Shown here: in pieces, positions 25,612 through 38,053 of the stretch | Position numbering within the stretch: the first letter of the stretch is position 1 | Layout: the number at the start of each line of letters is the position of its first letter | Assembly (NCBI RefSeq): GCF_016908515.1 | Contig: NZ_JAFBEA010000004.1 | Coordinates: 124,001-188,000, forward strand | Length of the DNA: 64,000 nt | DNA from: Virgibacillus halotolerans | GTDB taxonomy: Bacteria; Bacillota; Bacilli; Bacillales; Amphibacillaceae | Reading direction: 5' to 3' | The notes under the pieces: model-generated | Told to the model about the DNA's origin: nothing | Seen by the model: the letters and a program-made list of their open reading frames with translations, nothing else | The model's database searches: none | Position numbers and translations under genes: made by a program

Positions 25612-26913
25612 CTACTTATAAGCCGGCAACCAATCACCATGCGCTTCAATTAGATCGTCACATAACGAAACAATATCATCCATTGATAGTTCAGCTGATG
25701 TATGTGGATCTAACATGGCAGCTTGATAAATATGTTCCTTCTTCCTTGTCATAGCGGCTTCAATCGTCAGCATTTGCGTATTGATATTTGTTCGATTCAA
25801 TGCTGCTAACTGTTCTGGGAGGTCTCCAATGTAAGTTGGAGCAATGCCACTTGCATCGACCAAACATGGTACTTCTACAACCGCATTTTTCGGAAGGTTA
25901 CTGATTAAGCCACCGGTATTTAGCACATTACCGCCGATCTTAATCGGGTTATTCGTTTCCATCGCTTCCATGATGTATGATCCATATTCATGTGTACGTG
26001 TATGACTCAGATCTTTATCATGTACCATATCATCGCGCATTTTCTGCCAATCTTCTATCTGCTTGACACAACGACGTGGGTACTCATCCAAAGGAATGTT
26101 GAATCGATCGATTAAATCCGGATAATTCTTTTTAATAAAGTATGGATGATATTCCGCATTATGTTCCGATGATTCCGTTATATAATAGCCAAAGCGTTGC
26201 ATCAATTCAAAACGAACCATATCATCATGTGTTGTCTTTTGTTTTTCCTTCGCCCGGCGTTTGATTTCCGGGTATAAATCTTCCCCATTTCGGTTCACTT
26301 CCAACAGCCATGCCATATGGTTAATACCAGCAATTTTGGACTGCACATTGTCGGTTGGCATATCCAGTGATTTTAATAAATCATCCGTACAAACTTGTAC
26401 ACTATGACAGAGACCAACAGTTTTAATGCCGCCATAACGGAGCATCGTTCCAGTTAACACTGCCATTGGGTTTGTGTAATTCAAAAACCAGGCATCCGGG
26501 CATACCTCCTGCATATCTTTGGCAAAGTCCATCATCACAGGGATCGTACGCAAGTTTCTAAATAACCCACCAATCCCAACCGTATCGGCAATCGTTTGAC
26601 GTAGTCCATATTTTTTGGGTATCTCAAAGTCGGTAATCGTACTCGGATCATAACCACCAACTTGGATCGCATTAATTACATATTTCGCACCGCGTAATGC
26701 TTCTTTACGATCTGTATATGCTACAACTTTTACAGTGGATTTAAGGTTCTTCTTAATATTGTTTAACATCAACTCTGAATCTTTTAATCGCTCCTGATCG
26801 ATGTCGAATAAAGCAAATTCAAAATCCTGTAAAGCTGGTACTGTCATACTGTCACCAAGAACGTTTTTTGCGAACACAGTGCTTCCCGCACCTAGGAATG
26901 TTATTTTTGACAT
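25612..26913 (-). CDS. melA: alpha-galactosidase, GH4 family (MelA-like)
   Basis: This 433-aa enzyme hydrolyses alpha-galactosides such as melibiose and raffinose by the GH4 NAD+- and metal-dependent redox mechanism. It starts SKITFLGAGSTVFAKNVLGD (NAD-binding). It has NYTNPMAVLTG, the metal-ligand region GLCHSVQVCTDDLL with the key Cys-His, then GINHMAWLLEV. The start is ATG at 26913 after AAAAGGGGAG, not an upstream in-frame codon at 26985. It follows two permease genes and an MsmE-like lipoprotein, the gene order of the Bacillus msm/amyDC/melA operon. Alpha-glucosidase activity is possible for close GH4 relatives but MelA fits better. Confidence 0.9.
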   Translation of the reverse strand: MSKITFLGAGSTVFAKNVLGDSMTVPALQDFEFALFDIDQERLKDSELMLNNIKKNLKSTVKVVAYTDRKEALRGAKYVINAIQVGGYDPSTITDFEIPKKYGLRQTIADTVGIGGLFRNLRTIPVMMDFAKDMQEVCPDAWFLNYTNPMAVLTGTMLRYGGIKTVGLCHSVQVCTDDLLKSLDMPTDNVQSKIAGINHMAWLLEVNRNGEDLYPEIKRRAKEKQKTTHDDMVRFELMQRFGYYITESSEHNAEYHPYFIKKNYPDLIDRFNIPLDEYPRRCVKQIEDWQKMRDDMVHDKDLSHTRTHEYGSYIMEAMETNNPIKIGGNVLNTGGLISNLPKNAVVEVPCLVDASGIAPTYIGDLPEQLAALNRTNINTQMLTIEAAMTRKKEHIYQAAMLDPHTSAELSMDDIVSLCDDLIEAHGDWLPAYK

Positions 26914-27003
26914 GTAAATCTCCCCTTTTGTAGTTAATAAATTATCAGTATTTAATGAAAACCATTTTACCAATCCCTTTTGCAAAACTTACCCAGAAGC
27001 GTT

Positions 27004-27834
27004 TTACCCCTTCACAGATCCAGAGGCCAGCCCTTCAATAAAGAATTTTTGTAAGAACAGGAATAAGATAACCATTGGTAACATCGCAATAATTGCAGCA
27101 GAAGCCACCATATTTAAGTTATTGGCATTTTCTCCGAAGAAACTGGAAATCGTAACTGTCAATGTTTTTACTTCATCCGATTGTAAGAAGAAAATAGCGA
27201 ATTGATAATCATTCCAAATGTACACACAGCAAATAATTAAAACAGTTGCAGTAATCGGCTTTAATAACGGAAAAATAATCTTAAAGAAAATACCGATCGT
27301 GCTAGCTCCATCTATACGTGCCGCTTCTTCCAATTCCTTTGGTATCGTCGAACGTATAAATCCCGCGTATAAAAAGATCGTTAATGGCATGAATGACGCT
27401 ACGTTGTTTAACACAGCCACCGTACGCGTATTCATTAATCCGATATCAACAACGAGTTGATAAAGTGGAACAAGGGCTGTCAATGGCGGTATAACCATGA
27501 TCGCAATAAAAAGAAAGTAAACATACTTATTCAATTTTGTTTGTCTTCTAGCTAAGGGATAAGCTGCCATAGACCCGAAAACAATGAGCAGAATAGCAGC
27601 ACAAAATGTAATTATTCCTGAATTGATGAGTGCGTTTCCCATATTGGCCTCGTTCCATGCATCGGCAAAATTTCCAAGATCCCATTCAGTCGGGAACACC
27701 CATTTAGAACTATAGTCTCCCCTTACCTTTAAAGCAGTTGTAATTAAGATATAAAAGGGGACCGCATGTAACAACGAAATTACCAGTGCAAGCACGGTCA
27801 AGGATCGTTTTTTACTTTTACTAATGTAATCCAT
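27004..27834 (-). CDS. ABC alpha-galactoside importer, permease (AmyC/MsmG-like)
   Basis: This 276-aa MalG-type membrane protein has helix 1 at SLTVLALVISLLHAVPFYIL and the EAA loop EEAARIDGASTIGIFFKII. Its ATG overlaps the stop of the upstream permease by one base (TAATG), which shows tight coupling. It sits directly before melA. The cargo is inferred to be raffinose-family sugars or melibiose from the MelA context. Confidence 0.93.
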   Translation of the reverse strand: MDYISKSKKRSLTVLALVISLLHAVPFYILITTALKVRGDYSSKWVFPTEWDLGNFADAWNEANMGNALINSGIITFCAAILLIVFGSMAAYPLARRQTKLNKYVYFLFIAIMVIPPLTALVPLYQLVVDIGLMNTRTVAVLNNVASFMPLTIFLYAGFIRSTIPKELEEAARIDGASTIGIFFKIIFPLLKPITATVLIICCVYIWNDYQFAIFFLQSDEVKTLTVTISSFFGENANNLNMVASAAIIAMLPMVILFLFLQKFFIEGLASGSVKG

Positions 27835-28769
27835 TACGCTTCCACCTCCTTACTCCTAAAGTAAATGAGCGCTGACAAACTTAGAATCAAAATGATGACC
27901 GCCATTAAAACACCCTGCGTAGCCGCATATCCTGCATCCTGTTTGTCGAAGTATAAACTATACATAAACGTGGACATGGACTGTGATGCATTTCCTGGTC
28001 CGCCATTGGTAAGTGATATAATCACATCGAACAATTTTAATCCACCGATAATATTCAGCACCATATTAATAGTTATCGAGGGTATTAATAGCGGCAAAGT
28101 GATATTTTTAAACCGTTGAAATGGCGTTGCACCATCAATTTGTGCTGCTTCATAATAATCCTTTGAAATACTTTGCAGTCCAGCAAGATAAATAATCATT
28201 GCAATTCCCACAAATTGGTACGTATTAACAAAAACGATCAGCCATGTATTTACGCTTGGATTTCCAAGTGCATTGACTTTATCAAAACCTAGGACCTGTA
28301 GAACATCATTTAATGCCCCACCTTGATAGCTAAAAAAGAAATACCAAATGTACCCCATAATCAGTGGACTGATAATTACCGGTAAATAGATAATGGTTCG
28401 AACAACTGACTTCATACGTATACTCTGATTAAGCAATAAGGCATACATTAAGCCGATAACATTTTGTAAAATGGTACTTCCCAGTCCATATAATAAGGTG
28501 TTTTTGACAATTAACCATGTATTAGAATCAAATAACATCCTTTTATATTGATCAAATCCTATATAACTATATGTCTGGGAAAAACCATTCCAATTTGTAA
28601 ATGAAATCCGAATCCCATCCAAGAATGGATACACAATAAAAAAGCATACGATAATCAATGCTGGAAGATACATCCACCACAAAGAAGTAGTGAAGACCTT
28701 TTTTAAATTTAACCGTTTCTTTTCAACTGGAGCGGGATTATTTTCCGTTCGCTTACTTATTTCACTCAC
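27834..28769 (-). CDS. ABC alpha-galactoside importer, permease (AmyD/MsmF-like)
   Basis: This MalF-type membrane protein of about 311 aa has a charged cytoplasmic start, helix 1 at [20 protein letters not shown] and the EAA loop [19 protein letters not shown]. The start is taken as GTG at 28769 because GGAG lies 8 nt upstream; an in-frame ATG at 28796 has only a poor ribosome site and would add 9 residues. It lies between the MsmE-like lipoprotein and the second permease. Confidence 0.9.
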   Translation of the reverse strand: MSEISKRTENNPAPVEKKRLNLKKVFTTSLWWMYLPALIIVCFFIVYPFLDGIRISFTNWNGFSQTYSYIGFDQYKRMLFDSNTWLIVKNTLLYGLGSTILQNVIGLMYALLLNQSIRMKSVVRTIIYLPVIISPLIMGYIWYFFFSYQGGALNDVLQVLGFDKVNALGNPSVNTWLIVFVNTYQFVGIAMIIYLAGLQSISKDYYEAAQIDGATPFQRFKNITLPLLIPSITINMVLNIIGGLKLFDVIISLTNGGPGNASQSMSTFMYSLYFDKQDAGYAATQGVLMAVIILILSLSALIYFRSKEVEA

Positions 28770-28812
28770 ATTATCAACTCCATTTCTTATCAGCATTTTA
28801 TTACTTCATCTC

Positions 28813-30069
28813 TTACTGATTTCTGAGGCGTATATATTCCTCAGCCATTGTTTTAGAAACTTCTTCAGGAGTTAATTGATCAGAAAGTAATTCCTGTGAA
28901 GTTGTTCCCATGACATCCCACATACCACTTGGCAAATAAACACGATCAAAATATGGTTCTACTTTAATATCTGCGTACTTTTCGAAGTAGTCTTGGTAAT
29001 AATTATTTGCTTTAACATTCGTTAGCCCTGCTGGTAGCCTTGTTCCTTCAGCAACTTCTTTGGCAATTTCCGGCTGCGTGAGGAACTCAATAAACTTTTT
29101 GGCCTCTTCCTTATGTTGTGAATCCTTCCACATTGCGACTGTATGTCTCTCTCCACCTATCCAGATTTGCTTATCTCCCTTATGTATCGCCGGCATTGGT
29201 TGAATACCAATTTGAATGTCTGGGTTCAATTCTTCGATCATTGGCCCCAACTGTCCGCTTCCCCCAACAATAAAAGCAATTTTATTCTGAGCAATTAAAT
29301 CATTCATTTCATATTGCTGCGCCGTTAAAATATCAATATTCAGTAATCCTTTATCCTGCATTTCCTTCATTTTCTTTGGTAAATACGTATAATTTGACCA
29401 ATCTAATGTGCCATCTAATAACGCTTCCTCGTAATCGTGATCAGCATCAGTAATCAACAATGGTGTAGCAAACTGATCAAAGAATTGTGCAAGAGAGCTT
29501 TTTTTCGATCCAGGGAACCATAATGGTGTAACTTCCCCTCCACTTTTTTCTTTTACAGTTTCAAGTGCTTTCATAAAAGCATCAAATGTTTCGGGTGGCT
29601 CTATTCCATATTCATTTAACAGGTTTTCATTATATGCTAATCCATCTTTAGCTTGGTTTAATGGATAAGCATATACCTTACCATCATCATCTTTCAGTAC
29701 TGGCTCCAATGCTGGATCTAGATTTTCTACCCAACCCATATCACTTAAATCTTCCACATATTCACCATAACGTTCTTTAGCCCACCCATGTGTATCAAAT
29801 AGGTCAGGCATATCATTTGCAGCCATTTTTACACGCAACATACTTTCGTACTCACCAGCGGGATAATTTTCTTTGATTTCAATATCCGGATTTTCCGCTT
29901 CAAATTTCGCTACTACATTTTTCATCGATGCTTTTTCATCTTCTGTTGTAGCGGTAGAATAATAGACTAAACTTGTTCGATTATCATCTGATGACGTATT
30001 ATCGGAGCAACCTGCGACGAGCAATGTCAGGATTGATAGGGTAATTAAAAGCATGTAATTTTTTTTCAT
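28813..30069 (-). CDS. ABC alpha-galactoside importer, binding lipoprotein (MsmE-like)
   Basis: This 418-aa lipoprotein has the signal MLLITLSILTLLVAGCSDNT and a family-1 solute-binding fold (EDLSDMGWVENLDPALEP, AYPLNQAKDGLAYNENLL). The start is ATG at 30069 after GAGGAGG, not an in-frame codon at 30105. It is the first gene of the msm-like operon and is divergent from an AraC-type regulator. In streptococcal msm loci an AraC-type MsmR likewise controls the operon, which supports the assignment. Confidence 0.92.
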   Translation of the reverse strand: MKKNYMLLITLSILTLLVAGCSDNTSSDDNRTSLVYYSTATTEDEKASMKNVVAKFEAENPDIEIKENYPAGEYESMLRVKMAANDMPDLFDTHGWAKERYGEYVEDLSDMGWVENLDPALEPVLKDDDGKVYAYPLNQAKDGLAYNENLLNEYGIEPPETFDAFMKALETVKEKSGGEVTPLWFPGSKKSSLAQFFDQFATPLLITDADHDYEEALLDGTLDWSNYTYLPKKMKEMQDKGLLNIDILTAQQYEMNDLIAQNKIAFIVGGSGQLGPMIEELNPDIQIGIQPMPAIHKGDKQIWIGGERHTVAMWKDSQHKEEAKKFIEFLTQPEIAKEVAEGTRLPAGLTNVKANNYYQDYFEKYADIKVEPYFDRVYLPSGMWDVMGTTSQELLSDQLTPEEVSKTMAEEYIRLRNQ

Positions 30070-30254
30070 TACTTTCCTCCTCTTTCTCTCTGAAATCGGA
30101 ACCAATTTATTTCTTTTTTTAAATCAAGTAATTTGTTGCGAACTTAATGCCTATGATTTATTATCTTTCAATTAAGTTAAATAGCTAGTACAATCATGTT
30201 AAGCGGTATCATAATAATTTTCAATGGTAAATATTTAAGAAAGTAGGTAATATA

Positions 30255-31145
30255 TTGCTAATCAATTATGATTATATAAAAGATGAATCATATGGATTTC
30301 GTTTCAAGGGAGGTCACCAACAACGTGTTGCAGGTCTTTACGTATTAGGAAAAGAAAAACAGAACAGTACCTCTTACAATTGGGATGGTTTAAACCGCAG
30401 CGAACAGGACATCGTTGTTTTTCAATATACCCTTAAGGGTGCTGGCAAAATTAGAATCGGACAACGTACACATGATTTACATCCTGGTGAAGCGTTCTTT
30501 ATACACATTCCAAGTGATCACACGTATTATTTACCTGCCGAAAGTGATGGTTGGGAATTTATTTACATCACTTTGTTTGGCGATGAAGTTTATCGCTGCT
30601 ATGAAACAATCACAAAAGAAATTGGGCATGTGTTTGAATTGGATGTCTATTCCCCACCAATTCAAACTATCCTCCATACATTGGAACAAGTAGCTCACCA
30701 ACAATTGGATGATGCTTACAGCTCATCCGCTACTGCTTATGCGTTTTTAATGCAGTTGTATGCAGCTGTATTCCATACAGCCAAGGAAAAAGCATTACCG
30801 GCTGCTATTACGAAAGCCAGAGTTTTTATGGATAACAACTATGACAATCTTATTTCACTAGACGATATCGTTGCAGCATCAGGTCTTTCCAAGTATCATT
30901 TCACCAGATTATTTCATAAAGGAATGAATGCTACACCGATACAGTACTTAACGAAATTGAGAATAAATAAAGCGATGGAACTATTGAAAAATGAACAATT
31001 AACAGTGGAAGCTATTGCGTTAAAGGTGGGATTCTCTAACGGAAATTATTTCACAAAAGTTTTTCGTTCCTATCTTGGTGTCGCTCCTAGTACATATAGA
31101 AACAGTAAAATATTTAGCCCTGTTGATTATTTGATTAGTGATTAA
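30255..31145 (+). CDS. AraC-family regulator (MsmR-like)
   Basis: This 296-aa regulator has an N-terminal cupin sensor (GKIRIGQRTHDLHPGEAFFI, then PSDHTYYLPAESDGWEFIYI). The C-terminal AraC DNA-binding domain starts at about residue 195 (SLDDIVAASGLSKYHFTRLF) and has the second helix-turn-helix VEAIALKVGFSNGNYFTKVF. The start is TTG at 30255, with AGTAGGT upstream; no in-frame ATG occurs near. It is divergent from the msmE-like gene (185 bp) and probably activates it when alpha-galactosides bind. Confidence 0.9.
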   Translation: MLINYDYIKDESYGFRFKGGHQQRVAGLYVLGKEKQNSTSYNWDGLNRSEQDIVVFQYTLKGAGKIRIGQRTHDLHPGEAFFIHIPSDHTYYLPAESDGWEFIYITLFGDEVYRCYETITKEIGHVFELDVYSPPIQTILHTLEQVAHQQLDDAYSSSATAYAFLMQLYAAVFHTAKEKALPAAITKARVFMDNNYDNLISLDDIVAASGLSKYHFTRLFHKGMNATPIQYLTKLRINKAMELLKNEQLTVEAIALKVGFSNGNYFTKVFRSYLGVAPSTYRNSKIFSPVDYLISD

Positions 31146-31168
31146 TCCACATGCACTTTTAGGTAAAA

Positions 31169-31201
31169 ATACCACGAAGCAGACTTAACGCTTCGTGGTA
31201 T
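31169..31201. terminator. bidirectional terminator between araC-like gene and lacZ
   Basis: ATACCACGAAGC (31169-31180) pairs over 12 bp with GCTTCGTGGTAT (31190-31201). The genes on both sides converge on it. Confidence 0.75.
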
Positions 31202-31234
31202 CCTTATCAATACTTCTTTTAAAAGACGATACTA

Positions 31235-34644
<3,410 letters not shown>

Positions 34645-34760
34645 GCAGCCCGTATACACGTAGACTCCTGGGGGAGCTAAGGCATCGGTGAGACCCCGCA
34701 GTGCGATAGCACAAGGAGGCTCATCAGCCGCCCCCGGAAAGCGAAGTGTATACGGGCTGC
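34645..34760. repeat. 116-bp palindromic intergenic element with 15-bp terminal inverted repeats
   Basis: GCAGCCCGTATACAC (34645-34659) and its exact complement (34746-34760) bound the unit. Inside are GACTCCTGGGGG, GAGACCCCGCAG, the small hairpin GTGCGATAGCAC and GCCCCCGGAAAGCGAAG. It is much richer in GC than the flanks. From memory, sequences of this type are scattered between genes in many Bacillaceae genomes; I could not check this here. It has no coding capacity and behaves like a REP/MITE-type repeat or structured RNA. Confidence 0.75.
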
Positions 34761-34894
34761 GGTCGACTAGGTATCTAATTTAATTATCTGCGCTACAAAT
34801 CTAACATAGATAGGAGTTACGTCGCATTTTATAGACCTTGTGTCAAAATCAACATTCTTTTAGAAAAGATCGTCTCGATTAAATCAATAAAGAC

Positions 34895-35719
34895 TTATTT
34901 AACAGAGCCCATCATGCCCTCTACAAAATGTTTTTGCATGAAGAAAAACACCAATGCCGTTGGTAATGTAGTGATAACAATAGCAGTCATGATAACACCA
35001 TAGTCAGGAGAATACCCTGCTCCAAGATTCGAGATAAGCAATGGTATCGTTTGCTTATCTGGTGATTGCAATATTACCAAAGGCCACAAATAATTATTCC
35101 AGCTATTCATAAAAGTGATAATAGCTGCTGCAGCATACGTTGTTTTCATCGTAGGCATAAATATTCGAAAGAAGATCCCGAATTCTCCAAGTCCATCTAT
35201 ACGACCAGCCTCGATCATCTCTTTAGGAAACATCTTAGCACTTTGCCTAAAGAAAAAAATCAAGAAGGCTGTGGTTATAGTCGGTAAAAAAGCTGCTGCT
35301 AATGTGTCAATCCCAATAAAAGGCATAACTTGTGAAATACTTCCAAACATACGATATAAAGGAACCATTAATACCGCAAATGGAATCATCATAGATAACA
35401 GTAAAATGTTAAATATGATATCTTTCTTTTTACTTTTAAACATTTCAAAACCATAACCAGCTAATGATGCAATAAGTAGAGCAAGTACAGTTGTTACAAG
35501 CGCAATAATTCCCGAATTTACCATCGCAGGAACGATATCCACCGTCTGAAACAGATTTTTTATATTCTCTAAAAGCTGCGTTCCCGGCAACATACTTCCC
35601 CTTGTAACATCAATCGACTTATTCGTCATACTGATAAGCATCCATAAAAACGGGAAAATAGATATAATGGACGCAATCGTTAAGAAAACATAAGCAAATA
35701 TCCTTTTAAACTTAGTCAT
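34895..35719 (-). CDS. ABC sugar importer, permease (MalG type), lac-linked
   Basis: This 274-aa membrane protein starts MTKFKRIFAYVFLTIASIIS and has the EAA loop IEAGRIDGLGEFGIFFRIF. The start is ATG at 35719 with AGGTGA 5 nt before it; it overlaps the stop of the upstream permease by 8 nt. The importer is flanked by lacZ and a YesM/YesN-like sensor pair. Lactose or beta-galacto-oligosaccharide is the likely cargo. Confidence 0.93.
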   Translation of the reverse strand: MTKFKRIFAYVFLTIASIISIFPFLWMLISMTNKSIDVTRGSMLPGTQLLENIKNLFQTVDIVPAMVNSGIIALVTTVLALLIASLAGYGFEMFKSKKKDIIFNILLLSMMIPFAVLMVPLYRMFGSISQVMPFIGIDTLAAAFLPTITTAFLIFFFRQSAKMFPKEMIEAGRIDGLGEFGIFFRIFMPTMKTTYAAAAIITFMNSWNNYLWPLVILQSPDKQTIPLLISNLGAGYSPDYGVIMTAIVITTLPTALVFFFMQKHFVEGMMGSVK

Positions 35720-36587
35720 TTTTATCACCTGCCACCCTGAATTGTAGCGCTGTAAATAGAATAATCAATATCACAATAACAAAGGAAACTGCTGTAGCAT
35801 ACCCGAAATCCGGAGTATATTTAAATGATAAGTTATAGATATACTGGGATATTGATGTTGTTGCGTTTCCCGGTCCTCCCCCAGTTATATTCATTATCTC
35901 GTCAAAAATTTGCAATGTACCAATTGTCGAAGTAATGGAGGTGAACAGGATAATTGGTTTTAGCATCGGTATTGTAATTCTCGTAAATACCTTAAATGCA
36001 GATGCTCCATCAATTCTCGCAGCTTCGTATATGGATTGATCCACATTTTGTAGAGCCGATAGGTAAAAAATCATGTTATACCCAGTCCAGCGCCATGTAA
36101 TTGCAATGATGATCGTTACTTTCGCCCAAAACGGATCAGTCAACCATTCTATCGCTTCAGGAATAATAGAAAACTTAACTAGAAACTGATTGAGAACACC
36201 GTCAGTAGCGAATAGATATTTAAAAATAACGGAATATGCTACTAATGAAGTAATTACCGGTAAAAATATTGCTGTCCGAAAAAGCCCCTTGAATTTTAAC
36301 TTTTTATCATTCAGTAATACGGACAAAAACAATCCCAACACAATCATGACAGGTACTTGTACGAGTAAATAAATAAAAGTATTGGTGATCGCTGTAATAA
36401 ATGTAGGGTCATGAAATAAGCGTATATAATTATCGAAACCAACAAAACTTAAATTTGCACCAAGACCTGATTGAAAAGACAAAATTAAAGCCTGCGCCAT
36501 TGGATAAAAATAAAACAACGTGATTACAACAGTAGCTATAGCAATAAAGAACCAACCCGTTGCGTTAATTTTCATTCTATTACTCAT
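35712..36587 (-). CDS. ABC sugar importer, permease (MalF type), lac-linked
   Basis: This 291-aa membrane protein has helix 1 at WFFIAIATVVITLFYFYPMA and the EAA loop YEAARIDGASAFKVFTRIT, followed by GGGPGNATTSISQYIYN. ATG at 36587 follows AAGGAGTG. It overlaps the next permease gene and lies 45 nt after the lipoprotein gene, with no strong hairpin between them. Confidence 0.93.
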   Translation of the reverse strand: MSNRMKINATGWFFIAIATVVITLFYFYPMAQALILSFQSGLGANLSFVGFDNYIRLFHDPTFITAITNTFIYLLVQVPVMIVLGLFLSVLLNDKKLKFKGLFRTAIFLPVITSLVAYSVIFKYLFATDGVLNQFLVKFSIIPEAIEWLTDPFWAKVTIIIAITWRWTGYNMIFYLSALQNVDQSIYEAARIDGASAFKVFTRITIPMLKPIILFTSITSTIGTLQIFDEIMNITGGGPGNATTSISQYIYNLSFKYTPDFGYATAVSFVIVILIILFTALQFRVAGDKND

Positions 36588-36632
36588 TTTTTCACTCCTT
36601 GCGCACCTTGAAATAGATATTATTTAACTAAA

Positions 36633-37910
36633 TTATTTTAGTTGTGCATCAGCTTGTTGTTGCGCATCATTCATCACATCATCGATATCTTGTCCATCCA
36701 GATATTGTTGCATCTCAGCAATTAAAATATCTTCAATAGCATAAGTATGCATGCCGTAATTTACTCCGATGATGTCATCTACCCAGGTAGAAAAATCAGA
36801 AACAATCGCTTGGTCATTAAAGTACTCATCTTCTTTTTTGTACGCTTCGCCATCTGTTGCAGGAGTATAAGTACCAATTGCACCTACATCCGTAACAAGA
36901 TCTTGGTAGAAGTCTTCATCAGACCCGAATGTACTTTCAAGGAATTCCGCTGCTTTTTCTTTCCCTGGTACATCTAACACATAGAGAGAACTGCCACCCA
37001 AGTTAGAAGCGTTGACTGCTTTAGGTACATCTAATTTAGGGATAGGCGCAACTGCCCAGTCTCCTGATTGGGACGCTTCCGCTTTAATGCTTGGTGTTAT
37101 CCAATTCCCTTGCGCAACACTTACAACTTTCCCATCATTAAATCCTGCAAGCATTTGACTCCAATCAGAAGTAATAATCGCCAGATCTTCATCAAGTATC
37201 TCTTTATATACACGGAAAGCTTCTTTCAGCGCTTCATTTTCCGCAAGATTAGGCGTAACGCCATCATCTTCTAAATACCAGGATCCAGCAGTTTGGATCA
37301 TCATACGTATGGTACCTAGATCATTCGGATCAAGCGTCATCATTGGTTTACCTATTTTCTTCTTTACATCCTTTCCGATCTCGATGAATTGGTCCCAGGT
37401 GATATTATTGAAATCATCCATCGTATATCCAGCCTCTTCGATGTAATCGGTTCGCAGATACAAACCAACCACTCCTGTGTCGAATGGTATCCCATAATGT
37501 TTTCCTTCAAAGCTTGTCGGTTCAATTTTATAATCTGAGAAGTCATCTATATTAAAGTGATCTGACAGATCATAAAAGGCATCCGGATATGCTTGTAAGA
37601 AGCTCTGGGCCCGATAATCCTCAATTAATACAATATTTGGCATGCCCTTCATTGTTCCTGAACTAAGACCGGTGTTTAGTTTTTGCACAATATCATCCTG
37701 TGCGTTTTCAATAATTTTCAGGTTAAATTCTTTGTCTTCTGCTGCGTAGGTTTCTTCACCAAGTTCAAGTGCTGCTATATTAAACTTCGGATCCCAAGCC
37801 CATGCAGTTATTTCATCATTGTCACCGCTTTCGGATGTTTCATCAGATCCTGATGAACAAGCTGAAAGCAATACAATACCAGCTAATAACAAAATAATTA
37901 TTTTCTTCAT
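36633..37910 (-). CDS. ABC sugar importer, binding lipoprotein, lac-linked
   Basis: This 425-aa lipoprotein has the signal KKIIILLLAGIVLLSACSSG with the lipidated Cys at about residue 18. The mature domain includes TAWAWDPKFNIAALELGEE, GIPFDTGVVGLYLRTDYI and the usual acidic surface. ATG at 37910 follows GGGAGGGAAATGAC. A cre-like box at 37931 suggests CcpA repression. It starts the binding-protein/permease operon and lies directly downstream of the sensor-kinase terminator. The two-component pair is a natural candidate to activate it. Confidence 0.93.
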   Translation of the reverse strand: MKKIIILLLAGIVLLSACSSGSDETSESGDNDEITAWAWDPKFNIAALELGEETYAAEDKEFNLKIIENAQDDIVQKLNTGLSSGTMKGMPNIVLIEDYRAQSFLQAYPDAFYDLSDHFNIDDFSDYKIEPTSFEGKHYGIPFDTGVVGLYLRTDYIEEAGYTMDDFNNITWDQFIEIGKDVKKKIGKPMMTLDPNDLGTIRMMIQTAGSWYLEDDGVTPNLAENEALKEAFRVYKEILDEDLAIITSDWSQMLAGFNDGKVVSVAQGNWITPSIKAEASQSGDWAVAPIPKLDVPKAVNASNLGGSSLYVLDVPGKEKAAEFLESTFGSDEDFYQDLVTDVGAIGTYTPATDGEAYKKEDEYFNDQAIVSDFSTWVDDIIGVNYGMHTYAIEDILIAEMQQYLDGQDIDDVMNDAQQQADAQLK

Positions 37911-37930
37911 GTCATTTCCCTCCCATTTAT

Positions 37931-37944
37931 TGTAAGCGCTTGCC
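37931..37944. promoter_or_regulatory. cre (CcpA) site upstream of lac-linked binding protein
   Basis: TGTAAGCGCTTGCC is a near-perfect cre core (TGNAAGCGCTTNCA), 20 nt before the start codon, well placed as a roadblock. Confidence 0.65.
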
Positions 37945-37966
37945 TATAATTAAAAGACTAACATAG

Positions 37967-38007
37967 AAAAAAACAAACCCGTTATAATAATTGTTATAAC
38001 GAGTTTG
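37967..38007 (-). terminator. intrinsic terminator of the two-component operon
   Basis: CGTTATAA (37980-37987) pairs with TTATAACG (37994-38001) and the outer CAAAC/GTTTG pair extends the stem. On the minus strand the hairpin is followed by seven Ts (37973-37967). Confidence 0.85.
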
Positions 38008-38053
38008 TACTATTCTTATTTCTTAATATATATAATTATCTAAGATTGTCTTT

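Noticed and set aside
30168-30183. AATTAAGTTAAATAG before the msmE-like gene as a further gal-type operator
   Set aside because: It matches only one half of the ROK-type site and such AT-rich strings are common here.
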